From the NCBI RefSeq assembly GCF_014207655.1, contig NZ_JACHHJ010000001.1:868001-932000 (forward strand): a stretch of DNA of 64,000 bases, in the 5' to 3' direction. Each line of letters opens with the position of its first letter. Positions within the stretch are counted from its first letter, which is position 1. The translations under genes were made by a program, and so were the position numbers. Origin of the DNA: Geomicrobium halophilum. GTDB lineage: Bacteria; Bacillota; Bacilli; Bacillales; Marinococcaceae. Shown here piece after piece: positions 35,900-43,882 of this stretch. Under the pieces are notes generated by a model. The model worked only from the letters and a program-made list of their open reading frames with translations, ran no database searches and was not told where the DNA came from.

Positions 35900-37417
35900 T
35901 CAGCGGCTCGACTCTCCCGCTGGCGCGTTTGTCTGTTTGAGCGTCATTCTTGCATAAAGCGCGTAATACCCGAATAATAGAGTTAGGAGTAAGTAGGCAA
36001 ATGTGAAAGATGGTGCTGCGTTTACCCCTAATTCAGGAGCATGGGTAAAGCCGAAAAAGGAGAGAAGCATACCGATCCCTGCATAAATGGCAGCGTAGCC
36101 GAACTTGTGGTCAATGATGAAGACAGTAAGTGCCCCGAGAATAATTCCGGTAAACATGGCACCTTCTCCGAGCGGGATGAGACCAGATGAGACGTCGTTA
36201 AGCAGGTGAGTCCCTTCTCCTTCAAATTGAGTCAACATGTAATTAGCCACGTAAGGCAATAATGCGATGGCAACCGCAGGATAGTATTTTTTCTCATTTG
36301 AATGAAAAGCGGTGGCCAACAACGATAGACCGGCAAATACGAGTGTTGGAGCGACAGCAGCTGTAGGAATGATCGTTGCTAAGGATCCGACCAAGCCGAA
36401 TAATGCAGCGGTAGTGAATACCATACCATTCAATAAGCTGTAACCTCTGCCGGCACCCATCCATTTTGCCCCGATGGAGGCGACATAAACCGTTGTAGGG
36501 AAGAGACCGCCAAACAATGTACCAAGGATCGTCCCGGTTCCGTCAACGGCTTGGCATTCACGAACATCATAATCATCACCTTCAGCAGCCATTGCTGAGA
36601 CATTGTTCATCGTTTCAATAGCGTTATATAGCGTAATAGGTAAAATGACGGCTAATAAAGCAACAAACGTTCCGAAAAGATATGAAAATCCACTAAAAAC
36701 TTCTAGGCTGGGAAGAAAAGGATAAAAACCTATTTGTTGCAAGGCTTCGTTGAAGCTTGAGATTTGCACCTCACCGATGACAAACGCGAGGGCGGTCCCG
36801 ATGATAATCGCAAGCAATGAAGCAGGAATCCTAAACGGCATTGCCATTTTCCCTAATGTACCAAGCAGAATGATCATTAAAGCGACAAGTCCAACGCTTG
36901 GAACAGCAAAAATTTCAAATAACATCTCGCCTGCAATAAACGTTAATCCAACGCCTGCTAAGGCACCTAGCATTGCGGCCCGCGGTAAATGATGGGTGAT
37001 CCAGTTCCCGCTAAAGGAAACGAGAACTTCAATTAACCCGCTTAAAAAACAAGCAGCTAGTCCGACTTGAAAGGCGAGTATTGGATCACCTGTGATTTGT
37101 AACGCAGGCGCCAACACACCAAATAGAAACACAAACATGACAGGTGTGCTAATCCCATAAGCTAAAGCAGTCACGTCGGTACGTCCTTCTTTGGCTGCCA
37201 ATCGTTTTGCTTGAAAAGCATAATAAAGATTTCCGGCCATGACAGCAACAGCGGCACCTGGAATCACTTTGCCGAACACTAGAGATGCGGGGAAGCCAAG
37301 GCTAAGCATCGTGGCCGATATAATTACAAAGTTCGCGAGGTTATTTTGGAAAAGGGTAAAAAACGCATCTGTATCCTCTTTTTTATATAGGGGGTATGAG
37401 GTACTTGCAGCAGCCAT
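35900..37417 (-). CDS. NCS2-family purine base permease
   Basis: Predicted nucleobase transporter, 505 aa with about 12-14 hydrophobic segments. The N-terminus FFTLFQNNLANFVIISATML, the VTALAYGISTPVMF stretch and the central TLYNAIETMNNVSAMAAEGDDYDVRECQAVDGTGT fit the NCS2/xanthine-uracil permease superfamily, but it is not an obvious PbuX orthologue. It starts 2 nt after the xpt stop and therefore lies under the guanine riboswitch, pointing to uptake of guanine, hypoxanthine or xanthine. Confidence 0.85.
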   Translation of the reverse strand: MAAASTSYPLYKKEDTDAFFTLFQNNLANFVIISATMLSLGFPASLVFGKVIPGAAVAVMAGNLYYAFQAKRLAAKEGRTDVTALAYGISTPVMFVFLFGVLAPALQITGDPILAFQVGLAACFLSGLIEVLVSFSGNWITHHLPRAAMLGALAGVGLTFIAGEMLFEIFAVPSVGLVALMIILLGTLGKMAMPFRIPASLLAIIIGTALAFVIGEVQISSFNEALQQIGFYPFLPSLEVFSGFSYLFGTFVALLAVILPITLYNAIETMNNVSAMAAEGDDYDVRECQAVDGTGTILGTLFGGLFPTTVYVASIGAKWMGAGRGYSLLNGMVFTTAALFGLVGSLATIIPTAAVAPTLVFAGLSLLATAFHSNEKKYYPAVAIALLPYVANYMLTQFEGEGTHLLNDVSSGLIPLGEGAMFTGIILGALTVFIIDHKFGYAAIYAGIGMLLSFFGFTHAPELGVNAAPSFTFAYLLLTLLFGYYALYARMTLKQTNAPAGESSR

Positions 37418-37419
37418 AA

Positions 37420-38001
37420 TTATGTTTTTTCCTCAATAAACGTAATTTCGCCATTGTTCAAAGATGCAATACGAGCGAGTGATTCAACACGATAATTTTT
37501 TTCCAATAATTTTTGTCGACCCGGTTGAAAAGATTTTTCAATGACAATGCCGATCGCTGCAATCGTTGCACCACTCTGTTCTATAACGTCACAAAGCCCG
37601 AGTGCTGCCTCGCCATTCGCAAGAAAGTCATCAATGATCAAGACATGATCCTGTTCAGTTAGGAAGCTTTTGGAGATCGTAATCGTATGGCTCAACTTTT
37701 TCGTATACGAATAGACGTCAGCGGTATAAATTGAATCGTCCATCGTAATGGATTTTTTCTTGCGGGCAAAGATCATTTCGACCCCGTATAGTTGGGCAAG
37801 TATTAATGCCGGAGCAATTCCGGAAGATTCCAAGGTGACGATTTTGGTGATTTTTTCATCACCTAAGCGCCGTTTCCATTCCTCAGCCATCGAAAGCATA
37901 AATATTGGATCTACCTGATGGTTTAAAAAGGTGTCTACTTTCAGTACATGGGTATCAATCACGCTGCCTTCCGCGCGCATTTTTGCTTTTAACTGTTCCA
38001 T
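37420..38001 (-). CDS. xpt: Xanthine phosphoribosyltransferase
   Basis: Converts xanthine and PRPP to XMP for purine salvage. The PRPP-binding motif VLIIDDFLANGEAA is in the second half, with ESSGIAPALILA before it; the N-terminus MEQLKAKMRAEGSVIDTHVLKVDTFLNHQVDP is diagnostic. 193 aa. Start ATG 38001 lies 5 nt from AAGGAGG; ATG 38004 is too close, and the longer frame to 38088 would run through the riboswitch terminator. Confidence 0.96.
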   Translation of the reverse strand: MEQLKAKMRAEGSVIDTHVLKVDTFLNHQVDPIFMLSMAEEWKRRLGDEKITKIVTLESSGIAPALILAQLYGVEMIFARKKKSITMDDSIYTADVYSYTKKLSHTITISKSFLTEQDHVLIIDDFLANGEAALGLCDVIEQSGATIAAIGIVIEKSFQPGRQKLLEKNYRVESLARIASLNNGEITFIEEKT

Positions 38002-38016
38002 CATTGCCTCCTTGTA

Positions 38017-38060
38017 AAATAAAAAACGTCTGCCATTCACGTAGAGTGAATAACAGACGT
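38017..38060 (-). terminator. Riboswitch-controlled terminator of xpt
   Basis: On the minus strand, ACGTCTG-TTATTCAC/GTGAATGGCAGACGT (38026-38060) is followed by TTTTTATTTT. ATTCACTC within its left arm can instead pair with GAGTGAAT at the 3' side of the aptamer P1 stem (38083-38090), giving an antiterminator: ligand binding would favour termination. Confidence 0.88.
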
Positions 38061-38085
38061 CGCTCCATAACTTGACGCTGACATT

Positions 38086-38154
38086 CACTCGTAGTCGGAA
38101 AATTACGGTTCTCCGGTAGAAACTTGCAAGCCAATCCTTGCGATTATACGAGTG
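38086..38154 (-). promoter_or_regulatory. Guanine (purine) riboswitch aptamer
   Basis: P1 CACTCG/CGAGTG (38149-38154, 38086-38091); P2 GCAAG/CTTGC with GATTGG loop; GTTTCTACC joining segment; P3 CGGAGA/TTTTCCG with ACCGTAA loop. The specificity base in CCGACTACG is C, as in guanine (not adenine) riboswitches. It precedes xpt and the permease. Confidence 0.95.
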
Positions 38155-38168
38155 TCGAATATTGAAAA

Positions 38169-38197
38169 ATTATAACCGATGTTGAACGAATTGAAAA
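38169..38197 (-). promoter_or_regulatory. Probable promoter of the xpt operon
   Basis: Minus-strand TTTTCA (38192-38197), 17-bp spacer and perfect TATAAT (38169-38174), about 15 bp before the riboswitch. Confidence 0.65.
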
Positions 38198-38234
38198 CCC
38201 ATATCTTCGAATATAACACGAAAGGGTGAACGCA

Positions 38235-38771
38235 TTGATCAAAAGAATTCTATCAAAACTATTTGAACGCAGTGGATATATTGACGTACTAGCCATTGCC
38301 AACGGGTCATTTATTGAGTTGGCTGATGTAAACAATTCTGCGATTTCACATGAAAAACTAGGTCCTGGATTTGCCATAGATCCAAAAGATGGGAATTTTG
38401 TTTCCCCTGTTAAAGGGACGATTACAAGCGTATTTCCTACGAAACATGCTGTGATCATCCAAACCAAGGAAGGGTTAGAGGTGCTTATCCATGTTGGTTT
38501 GGATACCGTTTATATGCAAGGGGAAGGGTTTCTCATTCACGTTGCGGAAGGTGACACTGTAAAAGTTGGGGACCGGCTGATAACGGCAGACTTGGATAAG
38601 ATCCGTGACAAAGGAATAAGCCCTATCTCAGTGGTGATCTTTTTGGAGCCAAAGCAGCTGGACGAACTCTCTACGATTGATGGGAAAAGCCATCTAGTAG
38701 CGGCTGAAACGATTGCAGCAGAAATAAAAATGAAAGAAGAATCTGAGGAAAAGAGTGTGCCCATGAACTGA
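38235..38771 (+). CDS. PTS glucose-type IIA component (YpqE-like)
   Basis: Phosphocarrier domain of a sugar PTS, taking phosphate from HPr-His. Crr-like beta-barrel: SPVKGTITSVFPTKHAVIIQT (first active-site His) and VLIHVGLDTVYMQGEGF (second His, phosphorylated). 178 aa, with no IIB or IIC domain nearby, so it is a stand-alone IIA whose partner is unknown. TTG 38235 has AAAGGGTGA upstream; GTG 38226 overlaps that site. Divergent from xpt. Confidence 0.9.
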   Translation: MIKRILSKLFERSGYIDVLAIANGSFIELADVNNSAISHEKLGPGFAIDPKDGNFVSPVKGTITSVFPTKHAVIIQTKEGLEVLIHVGLDTVYMQGEGFLIHVAEGDTVKVGDRLITADLDKIRDKGISPISVVIFLEPKQLDELSTIDGKSHLVAAETIAAEIKMKEESEEKSVPMN

Positions 38772-38885
38772 TCATGAGCACTTGCGCCTGCGAACTGCAG
38801 AAAGAGGAATTTAATAACAAACTCTTTTACTTAAGAGTTTTGACAATGTTTGTTAGCCCCTTTAGAGTAGGGGAGGTGAACATGG

Positions 38886-39707
38886 TTATACAACAGCTGG
38901 ATCAAGGAAAAAGATGACAATAAATCCGAGGATAAAGCAATAAATGGCGAAATAATAAAGTTTGCTTTTTTCCAGCCATTGAATAAGCCAGCGAATCCCG
39001 ATAATCGAGAATATGAACGTAACGATAAACGATAGAATCAGAGCAGCAACATTTCCTTCCGCAAATCCACCTTGGGCAATGTCGCCGATGGCTAAGAGCG
39101 ATGAACCTGCAATCACTGGAATGGACAACAAAAAGGAAAAACGAACGGCGGTTTTACGCTCAATCCCAATCGCGAGCGCTGTGATTAACGTTGTACCAGA
39201 ACGCGAAGCCCCCGGTATGACTGCAAGTGTCTGAGCGAGCCCGACGACGAAAGCATCAAGCATAGTCATTTCGTTTGCTGAGCGGGTATATTGGTAGTTG
39301 ATGCGTTCGATAATTAATAAGAACAATCCGGTTAAAAGTAAGGCACCCCCGATGACAATAGGTGATGATAGAAAATACTCTGCATGTCCTTCTACAAGGA
39401 TTCCAAGTGCACCTGTAATCGCAGTCGCAACGATTAAGTAAAGACCGAATAAAAAGGCAGCGCGCTCACCTGTATCTTTATGTACGAGAAAACGGAACAT
39501 TCCGCGTATAATTGCATACACATCGTGACGAAAATAAAGAATCACCGCGAGTACAGAGGCGACGTGTAAAATAATTTCAAAGGTAAGCCCTTCGAAATCG
39601 GTGCCAAAAAGCCACTGCAAAATAACAATATGGGCGGTGCTGGAAATCGGTAAAAATTCGCTTAACCCTTGTACGATCCCGAAGATAATTGCTTCGAAGA
39701 TATTCAT
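38886..39707 (-). CDS. uppP: Undecaprenyl-diphosphatase UppP (BacA)
   Basis: Membrane phosphatase recycling undecaprenyl pyrophosphate for peptidoglycan synthesis; gives bacitracin tolerance. The 273-aa protein has about 8 helices and both family motifs: GLSEFLPISSTAHI (residues 14-27) and VIPGASRSGTTLI (about 167). AAGGAGCTTTTACGTTT precedes the ATG. Divergent from the thioredoxin-like gene. Confidence 0.96.
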   Translation of the reverse strand: MNIFEAIIFGIVQGLSEFLPISSTAHIVILQWLFGTDFEGLTFEIILHVASVLAVILYFRHDVYAIIRGMFRFLVHKDTGERAAFLFGLYLIVATAITGALGILVEGHAEYFLSSPIVIGGALLLTGLFLLIIERINYQYTRSANEMTMLDAFVVGLAQTLAVIPGASRSGTTLITALAIGIERKTAVRFSFLLSIPVIAGSSLLAIGDIAQGGFAEGNVAALILSFIVTFIFSIIGIRWLIQWLEKSKLYYFAIYCFILGFIVIFFLDPAVV

Positions 39708-39763
39708 AAACGTAAAAGCTCCTTCCTAAATGCAAAAACTGATCTGTTTGGGGTGGTAAAAAG

Positions 39764-40285
39764 ATGGTTCGCAAAGTGATAAGTGCTATCGTCATTTTGG
39801 TCGCGGTGACTGTCATTGGAAGTATCGTCTATCAAACTGTATCTTCTCCTCCTGTTGGTGTCAACCAGGGAGAGGAGGCTCCAGATATTGAATTGATGCG
39901 GGCAGAAGGCGAAAGTATGAGTCTTAGTGATCAGCGTGGAGACTTTGTGATTATGAATCTATGGGCCTCATGGTGCGAACCTTGTATACGGGAATTCCCG
40001 ATGCTGGATGAAGTGCATCAAGATTATCAAGACGAAGGCATGCAAGTGATAGCCGTGAATATGACGTCATACGAGCGCACTCCTGATGAAGCGGTGGAAT
40101 TTTTAGGTGACCATCCGGTTTCTATGCCCATTTTATTTGATGAAGAAGGAGAAGCGGCGGATGTCTATCTAGATGAAGGGCTGCCGACGACATATTTCAT
40201 TAATGAAGAAGGTATTATCGTTGATACGATCGTTGGTGAAGTAACAAGAGATATGGTGGAAGAGAGAATTCAGCCCTTCTTATGA
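39764..40285 (+). CDS. TlpA/ResA-like thiol-disulfide oxidoreductase
   Basis: Membrane-anchored extracytoplasmic thioredoxin-like protein, 173 aa: one N-terminal helix (about residues 5-26), then a thioredoxin fold with active site WASWCEPCIREFP and the cis-Pro region EGLPTTYFINEEG. The family includes ResA (cytochrome c maturation) and StoA (spore cortex). The sequence alone does not decide which; no ccs or res genes lie nearby. Confidence 0.88.
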   Translation: MVRKVISAIVILVAVTVIGSIVYQTVSSPPVGVNQGEEAPDIELMRAEGESMSLSDQRGDFVIMNLWASWCEPCIREFPMLDEVHQDYQDEGMQVIAVNMTSYERTPDEAVEFLGDHPVSMPILFDEEGEAADVYLDEGLPTTYFINEEGIIVDTIVGEVTRDMVEERIQPFL

Positions 40286-40521
40286 TTGGTGTCATCGGTC
40301 AACGCCTGTAAAGTTGGGTAATGTTTGCGATAAAATTTTAACATGTGCATAACCTCCCACGCCTTGCCCTGAATCACTAATTTGTCCGGGGATCGATATA
40401 TTTTCATAGTAAATATGCACTCCTTTTCTCGATGTGCTACAGTTCTATGTGTATGTGGATCCTTTTATACCTGCAATCGTTTTTGCAATCGTTTTTGAAT
40501 ATGAAAAAGGAGGACCTGTCT

Positions 40522-41061
40522 ATGGCCGTCAATCATGAACCTACGCTTTCAAAACAAACGATCTATGATGGGAAGATCTTTAATGTAGAACTGCATGAAG
40601 TCGAACTGCCGGATGGAAATGCAAGTAAGCGCGAAGTGGTAAAACATCCCGGTGCGGTTGCAGTTGTCGGTATGACAGATGATGGGAAAATTCCGCTTGT
40701 CCGCCAGTTTCGTAAAGCGACGGAAGAATTTTTATTGGAAATACCAGCAGGAAAGCGCGAAGCAGGTGAGGAAGCAATAAGTACAGCCGTTCGTGAATTA
40801 AAGGAGGAGACAGGCTATACAGCAGGACACTTAGAAGAAATCGCACAACTTTATACTTCACCTGGTTTTGCCAATGAATTGATCTCTATCTACATCGCAA
40901 GCGACTTACAAGTAGGCGTTCCGCAAACGGAAGCAGACGAATTTTTAACAGTAGAAGAGTGGACGTTAGAAGAAATACGCGCCGGCCTGAATAAGCAATC
41001 GTTTCGTGATGCGAAAACGGCTTTTGCAGTTCAGACATTGCTTGCCCGTGCAAATAGCTGA
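40522..41061 (+). CDS. nudF: ADP-ribose pyrophosphatase (Nudix)
   Basis: Hydrolyses ADP-ribose to AMP and ribose 5-phosphate. The Nudix box GKREAGEEAISTAVRELKEETGY spans residues 75-97 with the catalytic REXXEE pattern; LYTSPGFANE after it is typical of ADP-ribose pyrophosphatases. 179 aa. ATG 40522 with AAAAAGGAGG upstream; the open frame before it is not supported. Upstream, 40286-40521 holds a small tandem duplication of GCAATCGTTTTT (40473-40496) and nothing else recognisable. Neighbour of spoIIM and fur as in B. subtilis. Confidence 0.93.
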   Translation: MAVNHEPTLSKQTIYDGKIFNVELHEVELPDGNASKREVVKHPGAVAVVGMTDDGKIPLVRQFRKATEEFLLEIPAGKREAGEEAISTAVRELKEETGYTAGHLEEIAQLYTSPGFANELISIYIASDLQVGVPQTEADEFLTVEEWTLEEIRAGLNKQSFRDAKTAFAVQTLLARANS

Positions 41062-41074
41062 ATCTAGTAAATGA

Positions 41075-41103
41075 GCATATCAGGAGTTTCTCTCTCATAC
41101 GTT
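41075..41103 (+). promoter_or_regulatory. Probable sigma-E promoter of spoIIM
   Basis: GCATATC (41075-41081; 6 of 7 to KMATATT), a 14-bp spacer and CATACGTT (41096-41103; 7 of 8 to CATACAnT), 34 bp before spoIIM, a known sigma-E gene in B. subtilis. Confidence 0.7.
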
Positions 41104-41137
41104 GGACTATCAGGACAAGCGCAGGGAGGAACTCGTT

Positions 41138-41785
41138 GTGAAGTTGAAACCATTTTTAGAACGTCAAGTCTATTTGCATGTAGCAGAATTTCGTTCATTA
41201 TATATATTCTCGACCGTTCTGTTTTTTACAGGAATTATTTTCGGTGCTATTGTCGTGAACAGCTTAAGCCTCTCACAAAAAGAAGATTTGTTCGTCTACC
41301 TTCAGCAATTTTTTGGACAAGTAGGGCAAGGGCAGCTCACGAGCGGAAGTGATCTGTTTTGGCAGAGCTTTAGTTATTATGCGAAATATATGGCCCTTAT
41401 GTTTATTCTTGGCCTTTCTGTTATTGGTTCGCCGGTGATTTTACTATTGCTATTTCTAAAGGGGCTTGCAATTGGATTTACCGTCGGTTTTCTCGTCAAT
41501 CAAATGGGTGTACCCGGATTTTCATTATCGCTTGTATCGGTCCTTCCGCAAAATTTGCTCATCGTACCGATATTGCTTATCGTTTCTGTCCTCTCTGTTG
41601 CGTTCTCATTGCGATTAATCCGTCAGCAATTTATAAAAGTTGGTCAAATGGAACCGATATTTCCAGTCTTTATTCGTATATGTTTGTTTATGGTGGTTGC
41701 GTTGATGGTTGTTGCCCTTGCTGCCATCATTGAAGCGTTTATCTCTCCGGTTCTATTGGAATTGGTGGTTGATTGGCACATGTGA
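41138..41785 (+). CDS. spoIIM: Stage II sporulation protein M (SpoIIM)
   Basis: Mother-cell membrane component of the SpoIIDMP engulfment machine that anchors SpoIIP and SpoIID at the septum. 215 aa with five hydrophobic segments; FGAIVVNSL, KEDLFVYLQQFFGQV and LLFLKGLAIGFTVGFLVNQ are family hallmarks. Start GTG 41138 with GGGAGGA 7-8 nt upstream, giving the B. subtilis length; TTG 41102 would lie inside the sigma-E -10 region. Confidence 0.95.
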   Translation: MKLKPFLERQVYLHVAEFRSLYIFSTVLFFTGIIFGAIVVNSLSLSQKEDLFVYLQQFFGQVGQGQLTSGSDLFWQSFSYYAKYMALMFILGLSVIGSPVILLLLFLKGLAIGFTVGFLVNQMGVPGFSLSLVSVLPQNLLIVPILLIVSVLSVAFSLRLIRQQFIKVGQMEPIFPVFIRICLFMVVALMVVALAAIIEAFISPVLLELVVDWHM

Positions 41786-41830
41786 ATGACTGATCCCCAT
41801 TCTCAAATTAAAATTATTATCACCTAATAA

Positions 41831-41845
41831 CGATAATGATTATTG
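41831..41845 (+). promoter_or_regulatory. Fur box overlapping the fur promoter
   Basis: CGATAATGATTATTG matches the 7-1-7 Fur box TGATAATNATTATCA at 12 of 15 positions and overlaps the -35 element, implying autoregulation. Confidence 0.75.
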
Positions 41846-41871
41846 ACAGCTTTTCGCGCGGATTTTATAAT
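41843..41871 (+). promoter_or_regulatory. Sigma-A promoter of fur
   Basis: Perfect TTGACA (41843-41848), 17-bp spacer, perfect TATAAT (41866-41871), 36 bp before fur. Confidence 0.88.
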
Positions 41872-41906
41872 ACATTTATGCCTCATATTAAAGGAGGGCG
41901 GGACGC

Positions 41907-42392
41907 ATGAAAGAACGCATGGATCAGATTAAGAAGGAATTACATGCCCAAAGTTATAAATTGACTCCGCAACGGGAAGCGACTGTTGAAGTCCTGTTGG
42001 AAAACGAAGAGGATCATTTGAGTGCAGAAGACGTATACTTATTAGTGAAAGAAAAAGCCCCAGAGATTGGACTTGCGACGGTTTACCGTACATTAGAGCT
42101 GCTAAACGAATTGGAAATTGTAGATAAAATTAATTTTGGTGATGGCGTTTCACGTTATGACCTTCGAAAAGAAGGAGCGGATCATTCTCATCACCATCTC
42201 GTCTGTATTCATTGTGGTTCTGTATCGGAGATTGAAGAAGATTTACTTGGAGATGTAGAAAAGAAAGTCGAACGTGACTGGGCATTTAAAATCAAAGATC
42301 ACCGCCTCACCTTTCACGGCGTCTGTGTCAATTGCCAAACAGAACATGAAGCATCTGATGAAGCCCCAACACTAAAGGCCGCTCATCCCTAA
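41907..42392 (+). CDS. fur: Ferric uptake regulator Fur
   Basis: Iron-responsive repressor of siderophore and iron uptake genes. N-terminal winged helix with YKLTPQREATVEVLLENEEDHLSAEDVYLLV and GLATVYRTLELL; metal sites in the DHSHHHLVC segment, and a structural zinc site from the CIHC and CVNC pairs. 161 aa; closer to Fur than to PerR or Zur (DKINFGDGVSRYDLRK). AAAGGAGGG before ATG 41907. The promoter carries a Fur box. Confidence 0.96.
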   Translation: MKERMDQIKKELHAQSYKLTPQREATVEVLLENEEDHLSAEDVYLLVKEKAPEIGLATVYRTLELLNELEIVDKINFGDGVSRYDLRKEGADHSHHHLVCIHCGSVSEIEEDLLGDVEKKVERDWAFKIKDHRLTFHGVCVNCQTEHEASDEAPTLKAAHP

Positions 42393-42428
42393 ATCTCTGT
42401 CAGTGATAAGCTGAGAGGGATTTTTTTT
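42391..42428 (+). terminator. Terminator of fur
   Basis: Imperfect stem AAATCTCTGTCAG/CTGAGAGGGATTT around TGATAAG, followed by a run of Ts (42421-42428). Confidence 0.8.
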
Positions 42429-42595
42429 GCCATCGGCTAAGAGGAATGGCAAAAAAGTCGTGTATTCGCACATGAACCTCCACTTGTTGCTCATGAGTAT
42501 ACCGTCATTAAATCACGATAACCTGCATGTATAACCTGCAGAGATTTGGGCATATCCTGTTAGTAAAAGAAAGCCTGAAATCGGGAGGGAAAACA

Positions 42596-42823
42596 ATGCG
42601 GGCTGCGTTGAGTGCATGTTGGAACGGTTTAAAAATTTTTTTAGTGTTTGCTTGCTGCACTGGACTCTTTTACTATGGTATTCTATTTATAATAGATGAA
42701 TATCAAGGAGATGAAAGATTTGAAGAGCCGGAGGGGAACGCGATTAAAGTGTTCGATCAAGAAAGTGATTCAGAATTCTCCTTTCGAGATCGATTATGGT
42801 ACCTATGGCAACAAGGAGAGTAA
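42596..42823 (+). CDS. yqzK: DUF4227 family membrane protein (YqzK-like)
   Basis: Small protein of unknown function, 75 aa, with one transmembrane helix (about residues 12-32, IFLVFACCTGLFYYGILFII) and an acidic C-terminal half ending RDRLWYLWQQGE. ATG 42596 with GGGAGGG upstream. It lies between fur and xerD, the place of yqzK in B. subtilis, and ends 6 nt before xerD. Confidence 0.85.
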   Translation: MRAALSACWNGLKIFLVFACCTGLFYYGILFIIDEYQGDERFEEPEGNAIKVFDQESDSEFSFRDRLWYLWQQGE

Positions 42824-42829
42824 CCGGCA

Positions 42830-43732
42830 GTGAATAAGCTGACGGTACATATTGATGATTTCCTTCATTATGGACTCGTGGAAAGAGGGTTTTCAGACAA
42901 TACGTTGGAATCATACCGAAGAGATCTATACGGATACACAAATTATCTTGTAAAAAAAGAAAATATTGGCGGATGGGATGTTGTTAGACGCCATCATATT
43001 TTAAATTATTTGTACGAGCTTAAAGATGAAGGAAGATCTGAGGCAACACTGGCACGTGTGACTTCTGCGATTCGCATCTTCCACCAATTTTTATTACGGG
43101 AACAAACTGTTGTTCATGATCCGGCTGATCTGATTGAAACCCCTAAATCAAAAAGAAAATTGCCTATTGTTTTATCGATTGATGAAGTAGAAACATTGCT
43201 TCAGGCGGCAGAAAAAGGAAATGATGTTTACGCCCTTAGAGATACAGCCATGTTCGAACTTATGTATGGCACAGGCTTACGTGTATCCGAATTGTGTGAA
43301 CTAACCCTTGATGATGCTCATCTGGAAATGGGCTTTGTCCGCTGTATTGGAAAAGGGGATAAAGAACGGATTATCCCGCTTGGGTCGAAAGCGATTAGTG
43401 CTCTGAATATCTACCGATCACAAGCACGCCCCAAACTGATGAAAAAACAATCGCATGATATTCTGTTCGTCAATCGGTTAGGGAAGCAACTGAGTCGGCA
43501 AGGATTCTGGAAAGTTCTCAAAAAGAATGTCGAAGAAGCGGGCATTCGCAAATCGGTTACGCCCCACACACTTAGGCATTCGTTTGCCACTCATTTAGTG
43601 GAAAATGGTGCCGATCTTCGTGTTGTTCAAGAAATGCTAGGTCATGCCGATATTACGACGACCCAAATATATACTCATATTTCGAGGCGTCATCTCAAGC
43701 ACGTGTATCACACGTATCACCCACGTGCATAA
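42830..43732 (+). CDS. xerD: Site-specific tyrosine recombinase XerD
   Basis: Acts with XerC/CodV at dif to resolve chromosome dimers. N-terminal SAM-like core-binding domain (1-90) and catalytic domain with Arg in TGLRVSELCEL, HTLRHSFATHL, LGHADITTTQIYTHI (catalytic Tyr). 300 aa. GTG start with AAGGAG about 10 nt upstream. Coupled to yqzK. Confidence 0.95.
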   Translation: MNKLTVHIDDFLHYGLVERGFSDNTLESYRRDLYGYTNYLVKKENIGGWDVVRRHHILNYLYELKDEGRSEATLARVTSAIRIFHQFLLREQTVVHDPADLIETPKSKRKLPIVLSIDEVETLLQAAEKGNDVYALRDTAMFELMYGTGLRVSELCELTLDDAHLEMGFVRCIGKGDKERIIPLGSKAISALNIYRSQARPKLMKKQSHDILFVNRLGKQLSRQGFWKVLKKNVEEAGIRKSVTPHTLRHSFATHLVENGADLRVVQEMLGHADITTTQIYTHISRRHLKHVYHTYHPRA

Positions 43733-43741
43733 TGAAGAGGA

Positions 43742-43860
43742 TGTTCTAAACGATCAGGTTAACACTTTTTCTTCATGAGGAGTTCGCTGCTTATGAAGTA
43801 ACAATCCGGTTGCCCGGAGACTTTGCTCTTTGAAGACTCGACTCGACTCGTTTTAGAACA
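43742..43860 (+). repeat. Diverged interspersed repeat, copy H
   Basis: A 119-bp unit with its own inverted ends, TGTTCTAAACGA at 43742 and TCGTTTTAGAACA ending 43860. The left flank GAAGAGGA matches the family flank AGAGGA, but internal sequence differs from other copies. It also contains a small GACTC/GACTCG tandem repeat (43836-43850). It lies just before deoB. Confidence 0.5.
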
Positions 43861-43882
43861 GGAAAGGTGGCTTAATTTTATT

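Noticed and set aside
38882-38917. Tiny frame after AGGGGAGGTGAAC, 11 codons
   Set aside because: Despite the good ribosome-binding site it is very short and lies over the 3' end of uppP on the opposite strand.
40473-40496. Tandem GCAATCGTTTTT duplication before nudF
   Set aside because: Only two units, with no sign of a function; probably slippage.
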